In this document: positions 45,361 to 53,146 of the stretch, piece after piece
How positions within the stretch are numbered: position 1 is the stretch's first letter
Layout: each line of letters begins with the position of its first letter
DNA from: Pseudomonadota bacterium
Lineage (GTDB): Bacteria > Pseudomonadota > Gammaproteobacteria > Burkholderiales > Thiobacillaceae
Reading direction: 5' to 3'
DNA: 64,000 nucleotides
Assembly: GCA_021802555.1 (NCBI GenBank)
Contig: JAJZRU010000009.1
Location: 39,280-103,279 of the forward strand
Program-made: the position numbers and the translations under genes
The notes under the pieces: model-generated
The model's database searches: none
Told to the model about the DNA's origin: nothing
What the model saw: only the letters and a program-made list of their open reading frames with translations

Positions 45361-46169
45361 GGTGAAGCGCCAGTGCTGGCGCGGGTTTGCCGTTGTGGTG
45401 GTGCCCCGCAGGGACACCCCACGCAACCCGGCAGGGTGCGTGGGGTGTGTTCCGTTCTATCTTTTTTAGTGAGCTGCTGGTGGGGGCGGTGCGCTTCTGC
45501 GCGCCGCCCTGGAACGGAACTGATGACTATTTTTTGGGCAAGTTGAAAACCCCTCCCTGCTGACCATCCTTTGGAACTGGCCCCATTGATGGGGGGCCGG
45601 AGGCGGGAGACGCTTTGGGCCGCCTTGTGGCCCTTCGCCCGCCGGGCGGGGGGGGGGAGCCCGGCGGCGCGCTCTGCGCGGCGCCTGGCGTGGTTTGGTG
45701 GCTCCTGGGCGGGGCGCTGCGCGGCCCGCCCAGGGGCCGTGCCCGTGGTGGACGGGGCTGGGGCTGGGGCCGGCGTCTTCGGCGTCTTCTTCATTGTCGG
45801 CGCGGGCTACACGTCCCAGGTGTAAATTCGCCGTCCGCTTACACCCTGTACGTGTAATTTGATTTTCGGATTATTGCGGCTGACGAAGGCGGGGCAAGCC
45901 CCGCCGGGGATCGGCTGGGCCGGCGCCCCTGGCGCCTGGCGGCGCGGCCCCTGACGGGGCTTCCAAGGCCCCCCCGCTGGGGCCGGAAACAGCCCTTCTT
46001 CTTCCCGTGGTGGTGATTCCTTCCCCGGCCGGCGGCCCGGCCTGGTTCTTCTCTTTTCCCCCGTCGCGGGAGCGGGGGGGGCTGTGTGCTCCCCGCCCCT
46101 TCCGGGGCAGGGGACTCGCCCCACCACCATCATGGTGGTGTCATACGGAAGGGGTATCACCCCGCAAAT
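45361..46169. other. GC-rich region without convincing genes, between oriT and repC
   Basis: About 800 bp. Frames at 45321-45794 and 45807-46160 (both minus) lack ribosome sites and read as low-complexity Pro/Arg/Ala, so I do not call them. It contains GTGTAA inverted motifs (45819-45857) and a hairpin CACCACCAT-C-ATGGTGGTG (46122-46140) beyond the repC stop. A replication origin could lie here, but no clean iterons were seen. Confidence 0.4.
45819..45857. promoter_or_regulatory. GTGTAA/TTACAC inverted motif cluster
   Basis: GGTGTAA (45819-45825) and TTACACC (45839-45845) form one inverted pair, and TTACAC with GTGTAA (45852-45857) a second sharing the middle arm. Their layout suggests an operator in the gap between the two divergent halves of the mobility/replication region. 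Confidence 0.4.
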
Positions 46170-47138
46170 CTAGCACTGGTGCGGTTCTTCGAATATTAGC
46201 GTTGCACTACTATCAGCACTTTTTTGCACTAGTATCAGCACCCCGTCTTTTTCTGGCCGGCGGCGTTCGATTTCAACGGCGGAGCCGCCGTCCACCCACG
46301 TCACGCGCCATCCAATGCCTTCCAAGGAATCAACCGCCTTGTGCAGCGCCTGGCGTCTGCGAGAGCGCGTGGACGGCATTGACGCCACCCCACCATAAAC
46401 ATGGCGCTCAAGAGCCTCTATGCCAATCCTGCGCGTTCCGACCTTGCTGGCAAACCACGCCGTCAACCAGGAATAAACCAGCCTTGCTACTCCGGTTTCA
46501 AGCGACCGATAGTCCATCATCGAAAGTGCCGCATAACTCCCCTCGCCGATCAACGCCCGTGTGAGCCTGTAGTTCAATGAAACAGTGGCTTCGTCGCCAT
46601 GCCCAACGGATGCACCGAACAGCCGAGTGGTTGCCCAACGTCGATCTCTTCCCTTACCGGTTTCCGCCGTCAGCAGCACCATGCTGAGCCGTTCCAACGA
46701 CGTTCTCACCGAACGCCAGCTATCACCGCTTTCCGGAATTCCAAGGGTCGCACAAAGCGACCGAATTGAAAGCGTCGCGGTTGCCGCCTGCCTACCCATT
46801 GCCAAATTCCCAACCCCTTTCTCAGCTTCGTCGATGAGACCAGGCACGACCTCCCCTCCCGGCAAGCAATCGGGCGACAACAAGCCGCGCTGGAACACCG
46901 TCGCAAGGACTGACATGAGCACTCCATGATCGAAATCTGAAAGCTCGATTCCGCGCAGCCGGAGTACCCAGCCGTTCCACTCCTGCTCGATGACCACTTC
47001 GCGCCGTTCCCTGCCCTTGATCGGACGGAATAGGGAAGCAAGTGCAATGCCCATGTCGTACCGGGCGACCTCTCGGCTTTTCTCGATACGAGTCCGCGCT
47101 TCAATGTCGAGTTTTGGGCGCCGCTCTTTAGCCTTCAT
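46170..47138 (-). CDS. RepC-like replication initiator
   Basis: 322 residues. The order of features follows RepC of IncQ plasmids: 'SIRSLCATLGIPESG' (first winged-helix), 'VSLNYRLTRALIGEGSYAAL', then 'MDYRSLETGVARLVYSWLTA' and 'SRRRQALHKAVDSLEGIGWR' (second winged-helix). In IncQ plasmids RepC binds oriV iterons. It is longer than RSF1010 RepC by about 40 residues. It starts 11 nt inside the end of the RepA-like gene. Confidence 0.82.
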   Translation of the reverse strand: MKAKERRPKLDIEARTRIEKSREVARYDMGIALASLFRPIKGRERREVVIEQEWNGWVLRLRGIELSDFDHGVLMSVLATVFQRGLLSPDCLPGGEVVPGLIDEAEKGVGNLAMGRQAATATLSIRSLCATLGIPESGDSWRSVRTSLERLSMVLLTAETGKGRDRRWATTRLFGASVGHGDEATVSLNYRLTRALIGEGSYAALSMMDYRSLETGVARLVYSWLTAWFASKVGTRRIGIEALERHVYGGVASMPSTRSRRRQALHKAVDSLEGIGWRVTWVDGGSAVEIERRRPEKDGVLILVQKSADSSATLIFEEPHQC

Positions 47139-48066
47139 TTTTGTCCCCCTTTTCGTCTTTGAAGATGGCGGCCGGGAAAAGCTCGGCCTTCCAAAGTCCG
47201 CCGCCCTCGCCCCGCGCCAACCAAAACGGAGAACCCATCGGCCCGTAATTATTTTTTGCCGGAGTTACCAGCAGAAAATCCTTCCTGTCCGACCTCTCAT
47301 CGTCTGTAATGGATTTGCCACCGCGCGCCTCAGAGAACACCTTTGCCTCGGGTTCAGACATAACCCGCAACGTCCAGCACCATCGCGCATTGTCGATGAG
47401 GCTGGATGCGCCCCGCGCCATAGCTGCGTCATCGCTCCCACCATCCTTTTCCTTGCTGCCGCTGAACTTCGCAGCGTGGTGTAGATAGAGAACACTGGCG
47501 CCGGTTTCACGCGCGACGATTTCTAATTGCGCAACGACCCCTGCCATGGCGCCATTGTCGTTTTCGTTGAGCTGGTGGGCTCGGACAAGGGTGTCAATAA
47601 TCAATAACCGCGCCCCTTCTGCGATTCGAATAAGATAATCGGTGTCCATCAAATCCTGCGCCAGCCGGAGCCCACCTTGGCCAGCAAGCGGATAGATGTC
47701 CAGCCCTTCATCAATTTGCTCTGCTGCGCGCGGTGCGCAGCGTTTGAGATAGGAAAACAGTCGGGGATGGATGATCCGATCTGGATCTTCCAAGGACGCG
47801 ATCACCACTCGGCCACCGGCCTTTGGGTGAAGGGCCAGGGGATCGAACTGGCCGCCAGTGGTGACCGCAAAAGCTACCCCCAGGGCTACAAAACTCTTGC
47901 CGACACCGCCTCTGGAAACCACTGCTCCGACGGTTCCGCCCAACGGGCCTCCTTGCCATAGATGATCCAGCGGCGGCGGTTCCGTCGTGCGTAATTTTCG
48001 GATGTCGAGGCGCTCGATGGAGTCGAAGCGGTGCGCTTGATGATGAGCAGGAAGGGGCGCGTTCAT
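47128..48066 (-). CDS. RepA-like replicative helicase (IncQ type)
   Basis: 312 residues of the RecA-like hexameric helicase family. Walker A 'SRGGVGKS' is at 51-58, Walker B is 'ARLLIIDTLVRAHQLNEN', and 'ASVLYLHHAAKFSG' and 'ARGASSLIDNARW' match RepA of RSF1010 in order and spacing. It would unwind the origin for strand-displacement replication. ATGA overlap with the primase gene upstream. Confidence 0.88.
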   Translation of the reverse strand: MNAPLPAHHQAHRFDSIERLDIRKLRTTEPPPLDHLWQGGPLGGTVGAVVSRGGVGKSFVALGVAFAVTTGGQFDPLALHPKAGGRVVIASLEDPDRIIHPRLFSYLKRCAPRAAEQIDEGLDIYPLAGQGGLRLAQDLMDTDYLIRIAEGARLLIIDTLVRAHQLNENDNGAMAGVVAQLEIVARETGASVLYLHHAAKFSGSKEKDGGSDDAAMARGASSLIDNARWCWTLRVMSEPEAKVFSEARGGKSITDDERSDRKDFLLVTPAKNNYGPMGSPFWLARGEGGGLWKAELFPAAIFKDEKGDKNEG

Positions 48067-49118
48067 TCTGCACCTCCTTCCATCTCTACTTCCTCTATCG
48101 CGTCCTCATCCTCCCCTGTCGGGGAGAGCACAGCCCGCGCCGCTGCGCCGCTGGCGCTGCGGCTGGAAAGGGCCGCCTTCGCGGCCCTGTTGCGGGATGC
48201 TTTTGCCACCGTGCGCCTGGCATAGTCGGCGCCCCCTTGGTAGCGGTGACGGCGTGCAAGATTCGGGGACGCGACGGCGAGCGCGGCCTCGATGTCGCCG
48301 GGGTCGTGCCCTTCATTAAGAAGCACCAGGGTGGCTCGCCAGTCAACGATTGATTCGTTGACCGACCACCCCAACCGCAGCGCCAGCAACCGCTGCCGTT
48401 CGAACTCATCGGCATATCGCTTCGCCAGCGCCGCGCTGCATGTCGGCCGCGCCAGCCCTGCATCGTCGTCGTCGATCTGCTGATGCGCATACGGCCGCGC
48501 CTCCGGCGCCAGGGCCGCGCGGCGGGCGCGCTCGGCAGCCAGTAGGTCGGCCAGGCGGTCGCATTGGCCGCCGTCGGCCTGGACGAGGCGGACGAAGGGG
48601 AAGAGGCCGTTCTGCTGTTGGTATTTGGCCTTCCGATTCGTGAGTCCAGCCAAGCGGAACGGGTGCCGAGCGGCGCTGATTTTCGGGTCGCCGTCGTAAT
48701 GACGGTTCAGGAAAATCATCACGGCGTTCGCTACGCTTTGCTCCTGCGCTTGGTCGGCCTTGCTGGTTGAGGCCGGCTCGCGCGCCGCCACCAGCACGGC
48801 CTGGAAGTTGCCTGGGCTGCTCTCGCAAACTGAGGCCGGGCGGAACCCGTCCATCAGTCGATCAAGTCCGGCCCGGTCGAGGTCGTCGATGAGGATGTAG
48901 TGGTGGCCGGGAGAGTGCGGCGTGATGTAGATGCACTCGCCTTGCGCATTGCGGGCTCGTAGACGAGCCAACAGCGGCCCGGCGGTGAACTCGGCGGCAT
49001 GGTGCTCGCCGAGCGTGCAGGCGCGTCCCGTGGCCGAGCGGCGCAGGGTGACCAAGTAGAGAGGCGCGCCGAGAGCCACCAGATGGCGCCGAATGATGTT
49101 GATCTGGACGGTACTCAT
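48063..49118 (-). CDS. RepB'-like primase
   Basis: 351 residues. 'YITPHSPGHHYILIDDLDRA', 'CESSPGNFQAVLVAA' and 'RHPFRLAGLTNRKAKYQQQN' parallel RepB' of RSF1010, the primase that starts DNA synthesis on single-stranded ssi sites without RNA polymerase. In IncQ plasmids the primase is also made as a fusion to the MobA relaxase; here it stands alone and the relaxase is of the unrelated MobF type. ATGA overlaps on both sides. Confidence 0.87.
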   Translation of the reverse strand: MSTVQINIIRRHLVALGAPLYLVTLRRSATGRACTLGEHHAAEFTAGPLLARLRARNAQGECIYITPHSPGHHYILIDDLDRAGLDRLMDGFRPASVCESSPGNFQAVLVAAREPASTSKADQAQEQSVANAVMIFLNRHYDGDPKISAARHPFRLAGLTNRKAKYQQQNGLFPFVRLVQADGGQCDRLADLLAAERARRAALAPEARPYAHQQIDDDDAGLARPTCSAALAKRYADEFERQRLLALRLGWSVNESIVDWRATLVLLNEGHDPGDIEAALAVASPNLARRHRYQGGADYARRTVAKASRNRAAKAALSSRSASGAAARAVLSPTGEDEDAIEEVEMEGGAE

Positions 49119-49492
49119 GCTGCACCCCCTTCCCGTACAGCAAGGGTTTTGCGAGGCCGACCACGGCCACGCTTTGCCATCGGCGCTTCCAATGCCGGCG
49201 GCGTCGTCGATACAGGGGAGGGGGAGGGCGGCTGCACCGCAAGGGCGGCAGCAGCGCGGGCCTCATCCTCGCTTCGGCCGAGGTGGAGCTGGCGCGAATA
49301 TTCCCGAATCCAGACGATGTCATGCCGATAAAACCGGGTGCTTCCGACAGGCTCGGGCAATTCGCTGAGCTTGTAGAATCTGGAAAGGGAGACGCCCAAA
49401 ATTTGGGCAGCTTGAGCCGACGAAATGACTTCGTCGTCAATTCGACTTTTGATTCCGGTATCGATATACCGGGTTCTGGTTGTGGATCGCAT
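49115..49492 (-). CDS. AlpA/MerR-like HTH protein, probable excisionase
   Basis: 125 residues from the ATG at 49492 (AAAGG upstream). 'EVISSAQAAQILGVSLSRFY' followed by 'STRFYRHDIVWIREYSRQL' is an AlpA/HTH_17-type winged helix. The C-terminus is basic with an AT-hook-like 'KRGRGRPRK'. As first gene of the replication operon and the only such protein in the element, it may act as excisionase and/or switch between integrated and replicating states. Confidence 0.8.
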   Translation of the reverse strand: MRSTTRTRYIDTGIKSRIDDEVISSAQAAQILGVSLSRFYKLSELPEPVGSTRFYRHDIVWIREYSRQLHLGRSEDEARAAAALAVQPPSPSPVSTTPPALEAPMAKRGRGRPRKTLAVREGGAA

Positions 49493-49909
49493 GGTGGCGA
49501 ACCTTTCTCGCATTGCAGCGAAAGAAGGTTGTCACCCTGTATCCCCATCTCTGAGGATGCCCCCTGAGGGAGCCCACCACCCGGTGGCTGTGACGCTCAT
49601 CGGCCGGCGGGTATTCGGCCCTGCGCGACTCCGCGCAATGATGAACTTGCCTCGTGGCTTGCCGGATCGTCACGTTTTATTTGGAGATTGCCCCTAAGGT
49701 TCCCCAAAACCCTTTGTCCGGCTAATGCACTGCTGGTGCTTGGTATGCTCCCCAAGCGGATGATCTCCCGCTTGCCAAGAAATGCAAAGTAAGCGGGCTC
49801 GGAAACATTATCGGCCACTTCCTGAAAAACTTTATCAATTTGCACAATTTATTTTTGACGGGCACCAAGGACACAGACACAGACGCCACCCGCCACGGGG
49901 TCGCCGTGT
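49493..49909. other. Leader of the replication operon
   Basis: About 417 bp between the AlpA-like start and the right-end repeats. It holds the presumed operon promoter (minus strand) and a possible 82-residue GTG-started frame (49597-49845). Short inverted motifs such as CCACCCGGTGG occur near 49580. No promoter hexamers stand out clearly. Confidence 0.4.
49597..49845 (-). CDS. Possible 82-aa leader protein
   Basis: A GTG-started frame on the rep-operon strand. The first ~55 residues ('VFQEVADNVSEPAYFAFLGK', 'LAGQRVLGNLRGNLQIK') read like real protein, with ordinary codon use, but there is no ribosome site and no family match. It could be a small control protein or the relic of a longer gene. 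Confidence 0.3.
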   Translation of the reverse strand: MQIDKVFQEVADNVSEPAYFAFLGKREIIRLGSIPSTSSALAGQRVLGNLRGNLQIKRDDPASHEASSSLRGVAQGRIPAGR

Positions 49910-50013
49910 GGGGACAATCGGGGACAAATTTTGGGGACAAATTGGGGACACCAAGAACGGATAAGAACGGAAAAAATCGGAAAAGTGGGGACAAATTGGG
50001 GACAGTGGGGACA
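49910..50013. repeat. Right-end array of seven GGGGACA repeats
   Basis: GGGGACA starts at 49910, 49920, 49933, 49944, 49987, 49998 and 50007. Two copies of the 18-mer GGGGACAAATTGGGGACA (49933 and 49987) are exactly 54 bp apart, and the same 18-mer is at 34135 beside the integrase. The array lies 73 bp inside attR. Likely arm-type sites for integrase/excisionase, or iterons. Confidence 0.75.
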
Positions 50014-50085
50014 CAAAAATGGGCAAAATCCGGGCAGTTAGATACCGGGCGGTATCTAAAAAGTGCTTTATTTACATGGATTTAG

Positions 50086-50134
50086 TGGGGTGGCTGATGG
50101 GACTCGAACCCACGACAACAGGAATCACAATCCT
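50086..50134. repeat. attR: 49-bp repeat within the intact tRNA-His
   Basis: The right copy of the element's flanking repeat, identical to 34014-34062. It forms the 3' 49 nt of the functional tRNA-His gene, so integration left the tRNA intact. Confidence 0.95.
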
Positions 50135-50162
50135 GGACTCTACCAACTGAGCTACAGCCACC
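50086..50162 (-). tRNA. tRNA-His(GUG)
   Basis: 77 nt with encoded CCA and the extra G-1 paired to C73 (GGTGGCTG... / ...CAGCCACC). Anticodon loop UUGUGAU gives GUG. It is the last tRNA of the Pro-Arg-His transcript and the integration target of the 16-kb element. Confidence 0.97.
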
Positions 50163-50174
50163 GCCGGTCGAACT

Positions 50175-50251
50175 TGGCCTGCCCGACAGGAATCGAACCT
50201 GTAACCCCCAGCTTAGAAGGCTGGTGCTCTATCCGGTTGAGCTACGGGCAG
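50175..50251 (-). tRNA. tRNA-Arg(UCU)
   Basis: 77 nt with encoded CCA. The anticodon stem CCAGC/GCUGG encloses CUUCUAA, giving UCU. The acceptor begins with C (CUGCCCG / CGGGCAG). It sits between tRNA-Pro and tRNA-His on the same strand. Confidence 0.94.
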
Positions 50252-50271
50252 TTCCTGGGACAGGCGTAGGG

Positions 50272-50348
50272 TGGTCGGGGTGGAGGGATTCGAACCCCCG
50301 ACATCTTGCTCCCAAAGCAAGCGCGCTACCGGGCTGCGCTACACCCCG
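50272..50348 (-). tRNA. tRNA-Pro(UGG)
   Basis: 77 nt with encoded CCA. Acceptor CGGGGTG/CACCCCG; the anticodon loop UUUGGGA gives UGG. First tRNA of the cluster. Confidence 0.96.
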
Positions 50349-50359
50349 AAAGAGCGCGA

Positions 50360-50388
50360 ATTATCCTCGTTTCGATGCAGTGGGTCAA
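50360..50388 (-). promoter_or_regulatory. Promoter of the Pro-Arg-His tRNA cluster
   Basis: On the minus strand, TTGACC (50383-50388), 17 bp, then GATAAT (50360-50365), ending 11 bp before the tRNA-Pro 5' end. A strong sigma-70 type promoter. Confidence 0.85.
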
Positions 50389-50447
50389 TTGATGCGCTTG
50401 AGGGATGCGGCTGCCTTTGCGATCATTACGCTTTTTCCGCGATAGTC

Positions 50448-51329
50448 ATGAGCGCACAGATACTCGACGGCAAGGCACTGGCGGACCGGCGCATCGCTGC
50501 CCTGGCGGAGCAGGTGGAGAGGCGCGTCGCTGGCGGCGGGCGCGCGCCCGGGCTGGCGGTGATACTGGTGGGCGACGACGCCGCCTCCGCTATTTATGTG
50601 CGCAACAAGCGCCGGGCCTGCGAGCGGGCGGGGGTGTATTCCGTGTCGCACGATCTTCCGACGGCCACGCCGCAGAGCGAGTTGCTCGATCTCATCGCGC
50701 GCCTGAACGACGATGCGCGCGTGGACGGCATCCTGGTGCAGGCGCCCTTGCCGCCGCACATCGAGCAGCAGACCGTCATCGAAGCCATCCGGCCGGACAA
50801 GGATGTGGACGGCTTTCATCCCTGCAACATCGGCCGCCTCGCCGTGCGCAAGCCGGCGCTGCGCCCCTGCACGCCCTATGGCGTGATGCTGCTGCTTGCC
50901 AGCATCGCTGTCGAATTCAAGGGCAGGCATGCCGTGGTGGTGGGCGCCTCCAACCACGTCGGGCGGCCCATGGGTCTGGAGTTGCTGCTGGCCGGCTGTA
51001 CGGTGACCACCTGCCACCGCTTCACGCGCGACCTGGCCGCGCGGGTGGGGCAGGCGGACATACTGGTGGCGGCGGCCGGCAAGGCCGGGCTGGTGGCGGG
51101 CCGCTGGGTCAAGGAGGGGGCGGTGGTCATCGACGTGGGCATCAACCGCCTGGCGGACGGCAAGCTGTGCGGCGACGTCGAATTCGATGCGGCGCGCGAG
51201 CGTGCCGCCTGGATCACACCGGTGCCCGGCGGGGTGGGTCCGATGACGGTGGCGACGCTGCTGGAAAACACTTGGCAGGCCATGCTGACGCATGATGCTG
51301 CCCGCCAGGCAGGGCCGGCGCTCAATTAG
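50448..51329 (+). CDS. folD: Methylenetetrahydrofolate dehydrogenase/cyclohydrolase
   Basis: Bifunctional one-carbon enzyme, 293 residues, interconverting 5,10-methylene-, methenyl- and 10-formyl-tetrahydrofolate. Motifs: '[19 protein letters not shown]' (catalytic Tyr and Lys), '[16 protein letters not shown]', the nucleotide site '[18 protein letters not shown]' and '[19 protein letters not shown]'. The second signature reads ASNHVGRP where ASNIVGRP is usual. It is convergent with the HAD gene, stops overlapping by 4 nt. Confidence 0.95.
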   Translation: MSAQILDGKALADRRIAALAEQVERRVAGGGRAPGLAVILVGDDAASAIYVRNKRRACERAGVYSVSHDLPTATPQSELLDLIARLNDDARVDGILVQAPLPPHIEQQTVIEAIRPDKDVDGFHPCNIGRLAVRKPALRPCTPYGVMLLLASIAVEFKGRHAVVVGASNHVGRPMGLELLLAGCTVTTCHRFTRDLAARVGQADILVAAAGKAGLVAGRWVKEGAVVIDVGINRLADGKLCGDVEFDAARERAAWITPVPGGVGPMTVATLLENTWQAMLTHDAARQAGPALN

Positions 51330-52078
51330 AGCGCCAGCAGGCTTTCGATGCTGACATAGCCGCGTTGGCCGCGCCAGGCGCCGGCCAGGCAGTCGGCGGC
51401 GGCATCGGGCTCGCCCAGGTCGCTCAACACCGCGGCGGCGCCGGAGAAGTCGTGCTCGCGGGTATATTCGTTGATGGTGACGATGGTCTTCAGGCCGGCG
51501 CCCAGGCTGGCGCGCAAGCCGTTGTGCGAATCCTCGAAGGCCAGGCAGTCCTCCGCGTCCAGCCCCATGGCCTGCAGGGTGTGGAAATAGATGTCGGGCG
51601 CCGGCTTTTTCGCGGGCACCATGTCTCCTGCGGCGATCACCTCGAACCACGACTCGGCGTCCTCTGCCAGACTGTGCCGCAACAGCGCGGTGACATTGTC
51701 CGGCGTCGTGGTGGTGGCGATGGCCAGGCGCAGCCCCGTCTCGCGGGCTTCCCGGAGCAGGCGCGCCACGCCGGGGCGCAACGGGATGCCGCCCGTCGCC
51801 AGCAGGGTCGTATAGTGGCGCGTCTTGGCGCGATGCAGTTCGCTTACCAGAGCGTCGAAGTAGGAGGGCTTGACGAAATCCGGGCGATAGCGCTCCACGT
51901 AATGCCGGATGCGTTCCTTGCCACCGGTCACGGCCAGCAGCTCGCCGTACAGGGCCGGCGTCCAGTCCCAGTCCAGACCCATGTCGCGGAAGGCGGCATT
52001 GAATGCAAGGCGGTGGCCGTCGCGCTCGGTGTCGGCCAGGGTGCCGTCGACGTCAAAAAGCAAGGCTCGCGGGCTCAT
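51326..52078 (-). CDS. HAD-family phosphatase, CbbY/Gph-like
   Basis: 250 residues from the ATG at 52078. HAD motif I is '[13 protein letters not shown]' with both Asp, motif II '[12 protein letters not shown]', motif III around '[11 protein letters not shown]', and motif IV '[18 protein letters not shown]'. The sequence is closest to CbbY-type sugar phosphatases, some of which remove the Rubisco inhibitor xylulose-1,5-bisphosphate. No Rubisco gene is in the window, so the substrate is open. Confidence 0.85.
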   Translation of the reverse strand: MSPRALLFDVDGTLADTERDGHRLAFNAAFRDMGLDWDWTPALYGELLAVTGGKERIRHYVERYRPDFVKPSYFDALVSELHRAKTRHYTTLLATGGIPLRPGVARLLREARETGLRLAIATTTTPDNVTALLRHSLAEDAESWFEVIAAGDMVPAKKPAPDIYFHTLQAMGLDAEDCLAFEDSHNGLRASLGAGLKTIVTINEYTREHDFSGAAAVLSDLGEPDAAADCLAGAWRGQRGYVSIESLLAL

Positions 52079-52175
52079 GGGCGGCAGCAAATCGGTTGCG
52101 GGGGGCTAAAGAGGTTGCGCGGGGACGGCAAAATCTGCTATTAAGTCGGTCTTTGTGTTTTTCAGAGTACGGCAA

Positions 52176-52598
52176 ATGGCCACGGAACACCTGAAACGCT
52201 TCGAGCCCTACAAGGCCAAAAAGGGCGAGGAGTACATGAACGAAAAGCAACTGGCGCATTTTCGCAGAATCCTCACCGAGTGGAAAGCCGAGTTGTCCGA
52301 CGACATCGACACCACCATACATTCCATGCAGGACGAGGCCACGGTCTTCGCCGACCCCAACGACCGCGCCACCCAGGAATCGGACATGGCGCTGGAACTC
52401 AGGAACCGCGACCGCGAGCGCAAGCTGATCAAGAAGATCGACGAGACCTTGGCCAAGATCGATTCCGGCGACTACGGCTACTGCGAATCCTGCGGCGTGG
52501 AAATCGGCCTGGAACGGTTGCAGGCGCGCCCCACGGCCAGCCTGTGCATAGACTGCAAGACGCTCGAGGAAATGCGCGAAAAGCAGGTCGCCAAATAA
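52176..52598 (+). CDS. dksA: RNA polymerase-binding transcription factor DksA
   Basis: 140 residues. A coiled coil with the tip '[20 protein letters not shown]' (tip aspartates DxxD/A present) inserts into the RNA polymerase secondary channel, and a C4 zinc finger follows ('[10 protein letters not shown]' and 'CIDCKTLEE'). Acts with ppGpp in the stringent response. Slightly shorter than E. coli DksA (151 aa) at the N-terminus. Confidence 0.95.
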   Translation: MATEHLKRFEPYKAKKGEEYMNEKQLAHFRRILTEWKAELSDDIDTTIHSMQDEATVFADPNDRATQESDMALELRNRDRERKLIKKIDETLAKIDSGDYGYCESCGVEIGLERLQARPTASLCIDCKTLEEMREKQVAK

Positions 52599-52616
52599 AT
52601 CTCGAAGGCGGCGAGG

Positions 52617-53042
52617 ATGAACGGCCAGAGCGCTTTTGCGCATAAATACTGGGGCACGCTCTACAGCCTGCTGAGCTGGGAGCAACTGGCCGGTTTCTGG
52701 CCGAAAGTGGCGCCGGCCAAGCCCTGGTATCTCTACGCCGTAGGCCAAGCCATGCCTGCGCAACCGGCCTCTAGCGAGGAAGTGGGGCGCTTCATCGCCG
52801 AAATCGACGCATTGCTGCACCGTGAGCACGAGGAAGACTACTGCGGCATCGTCTATGCAGACGATCTGGAGCAACCCACCTTCGTCAAGATCTACGATCC
52901 CGGAAATCTGGGGGTCGCCTGCGGATCGAGCGGGCGGCATATTTTTCCGGGCTGGATCATGAGCCTGGATCCGCCCGAGGAGCTCAAACCCGAAGTGGTG
53001 CCCAACAACCGCAAGCGCTGGTGGCAAACCTTGTTCGGCTGA
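52617..53042 (+). CDS. Conserved hypothetical protein
   Basis: 141 residues, starting 18 bp after dksA with a GGCGAGG ribosome site, so cotranscription is likely. The protein is mixed alpha/beta with many aromatics ('KYWGTLYSLLSWEQLAGFW', 'DYCGIVYADDLEQPTFVKIY', 'GRHIFPGWIMSLDPPEEL'). It resembles proteins found in related betaproteobacteria without assigned role. No catalytic motif is visible. Confidence 0.7.
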   Translation: MNGQSAFAHKYWGTLYSLLSWEQLAGFWPKVAPAKPWYLYAVGQAMPAQPASSEEVGRFIAEIDALLHREHEEDYCGIVYADDLEQPTFVKIYDPGNLGVACGSSGRHIFPGWIMSLDPPEELKPEVVPNNRKRWWQTLFG

Positions 53043-53100
53043 TTCCCCATCAGCGGCGCGCGGCTTCGTCGGCGCCCTGAAATCCGGCAGACGCGTACGT

Positions 53101-53125
53101 AAAAAAGCCGGCTTGCGCCGGCTTT
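53101..53125 (-). terminator. Terminator of pnp
   Basis: AAAGCCGGC-TTGC-GCCGGCTTT hairpin with six Ts following on the minus strand, 22 bp beyond the pnp stop. The plus side is also weakly T-rich, so it may serve the converging dksA transcript. Confidence 0.85.
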
Positions 53126-53146
53126 GGGTTGGCAACGCCTCTTGCG

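Larger units (their letters stand above)
34014..50134. mobile_element. 16-kb tRNA-His integrative mobilizable element with IncQ-like replicon
   Basis: It is bounded by a perfect 49-bp direct repeat (34014-34062 and 50086-50134) that starts exactly at the CCA end of tRNA-His and runs through the anticodon. The element itself is 16,072 bp plus one repeat copy. Cargo: tyrosine integrase, AlpA-like protein, RepB'-RepA-RepC-like replication genes, a RHH accessory protein, TrwB-like coupling protein, MobF relaxase and about ten small genes. No VirB/Tra mating-pair genes are visible, so transfer would need a helper. Base composition is lower and more variable than in the flanks in several places. 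Confidence 0.92.

Noticed and set aside
45321..45794. 157-codon minus-strand frame in the oriT-repC gap
   Set aside because: The protein is Pro/Ala/Arg-rich low complexity, lacks a ribosome site and runs through the GTCACC repeat region.
45807..46160. 117-codon minus-strand frame upstream of the candidate oriT
   Set aside because: Low-complexity Pro/Gly/Arg sequence; spans the GTGTAA motifs and a hairpin; no ribosome site.
49910..50013. CRISPR-like array
   Set aside because: The units are only 7 bp with irregular 4-37-bp gaps of related sequence, and there are no cas genes. They fit protein-binding repeats near an att site.
34014..50134. Prophage
   Set aside because: No capsid, terminase, tail or lysis genes are present; relaxase, coupling protein and plasmid-type rep genes identify a mobilizable element.
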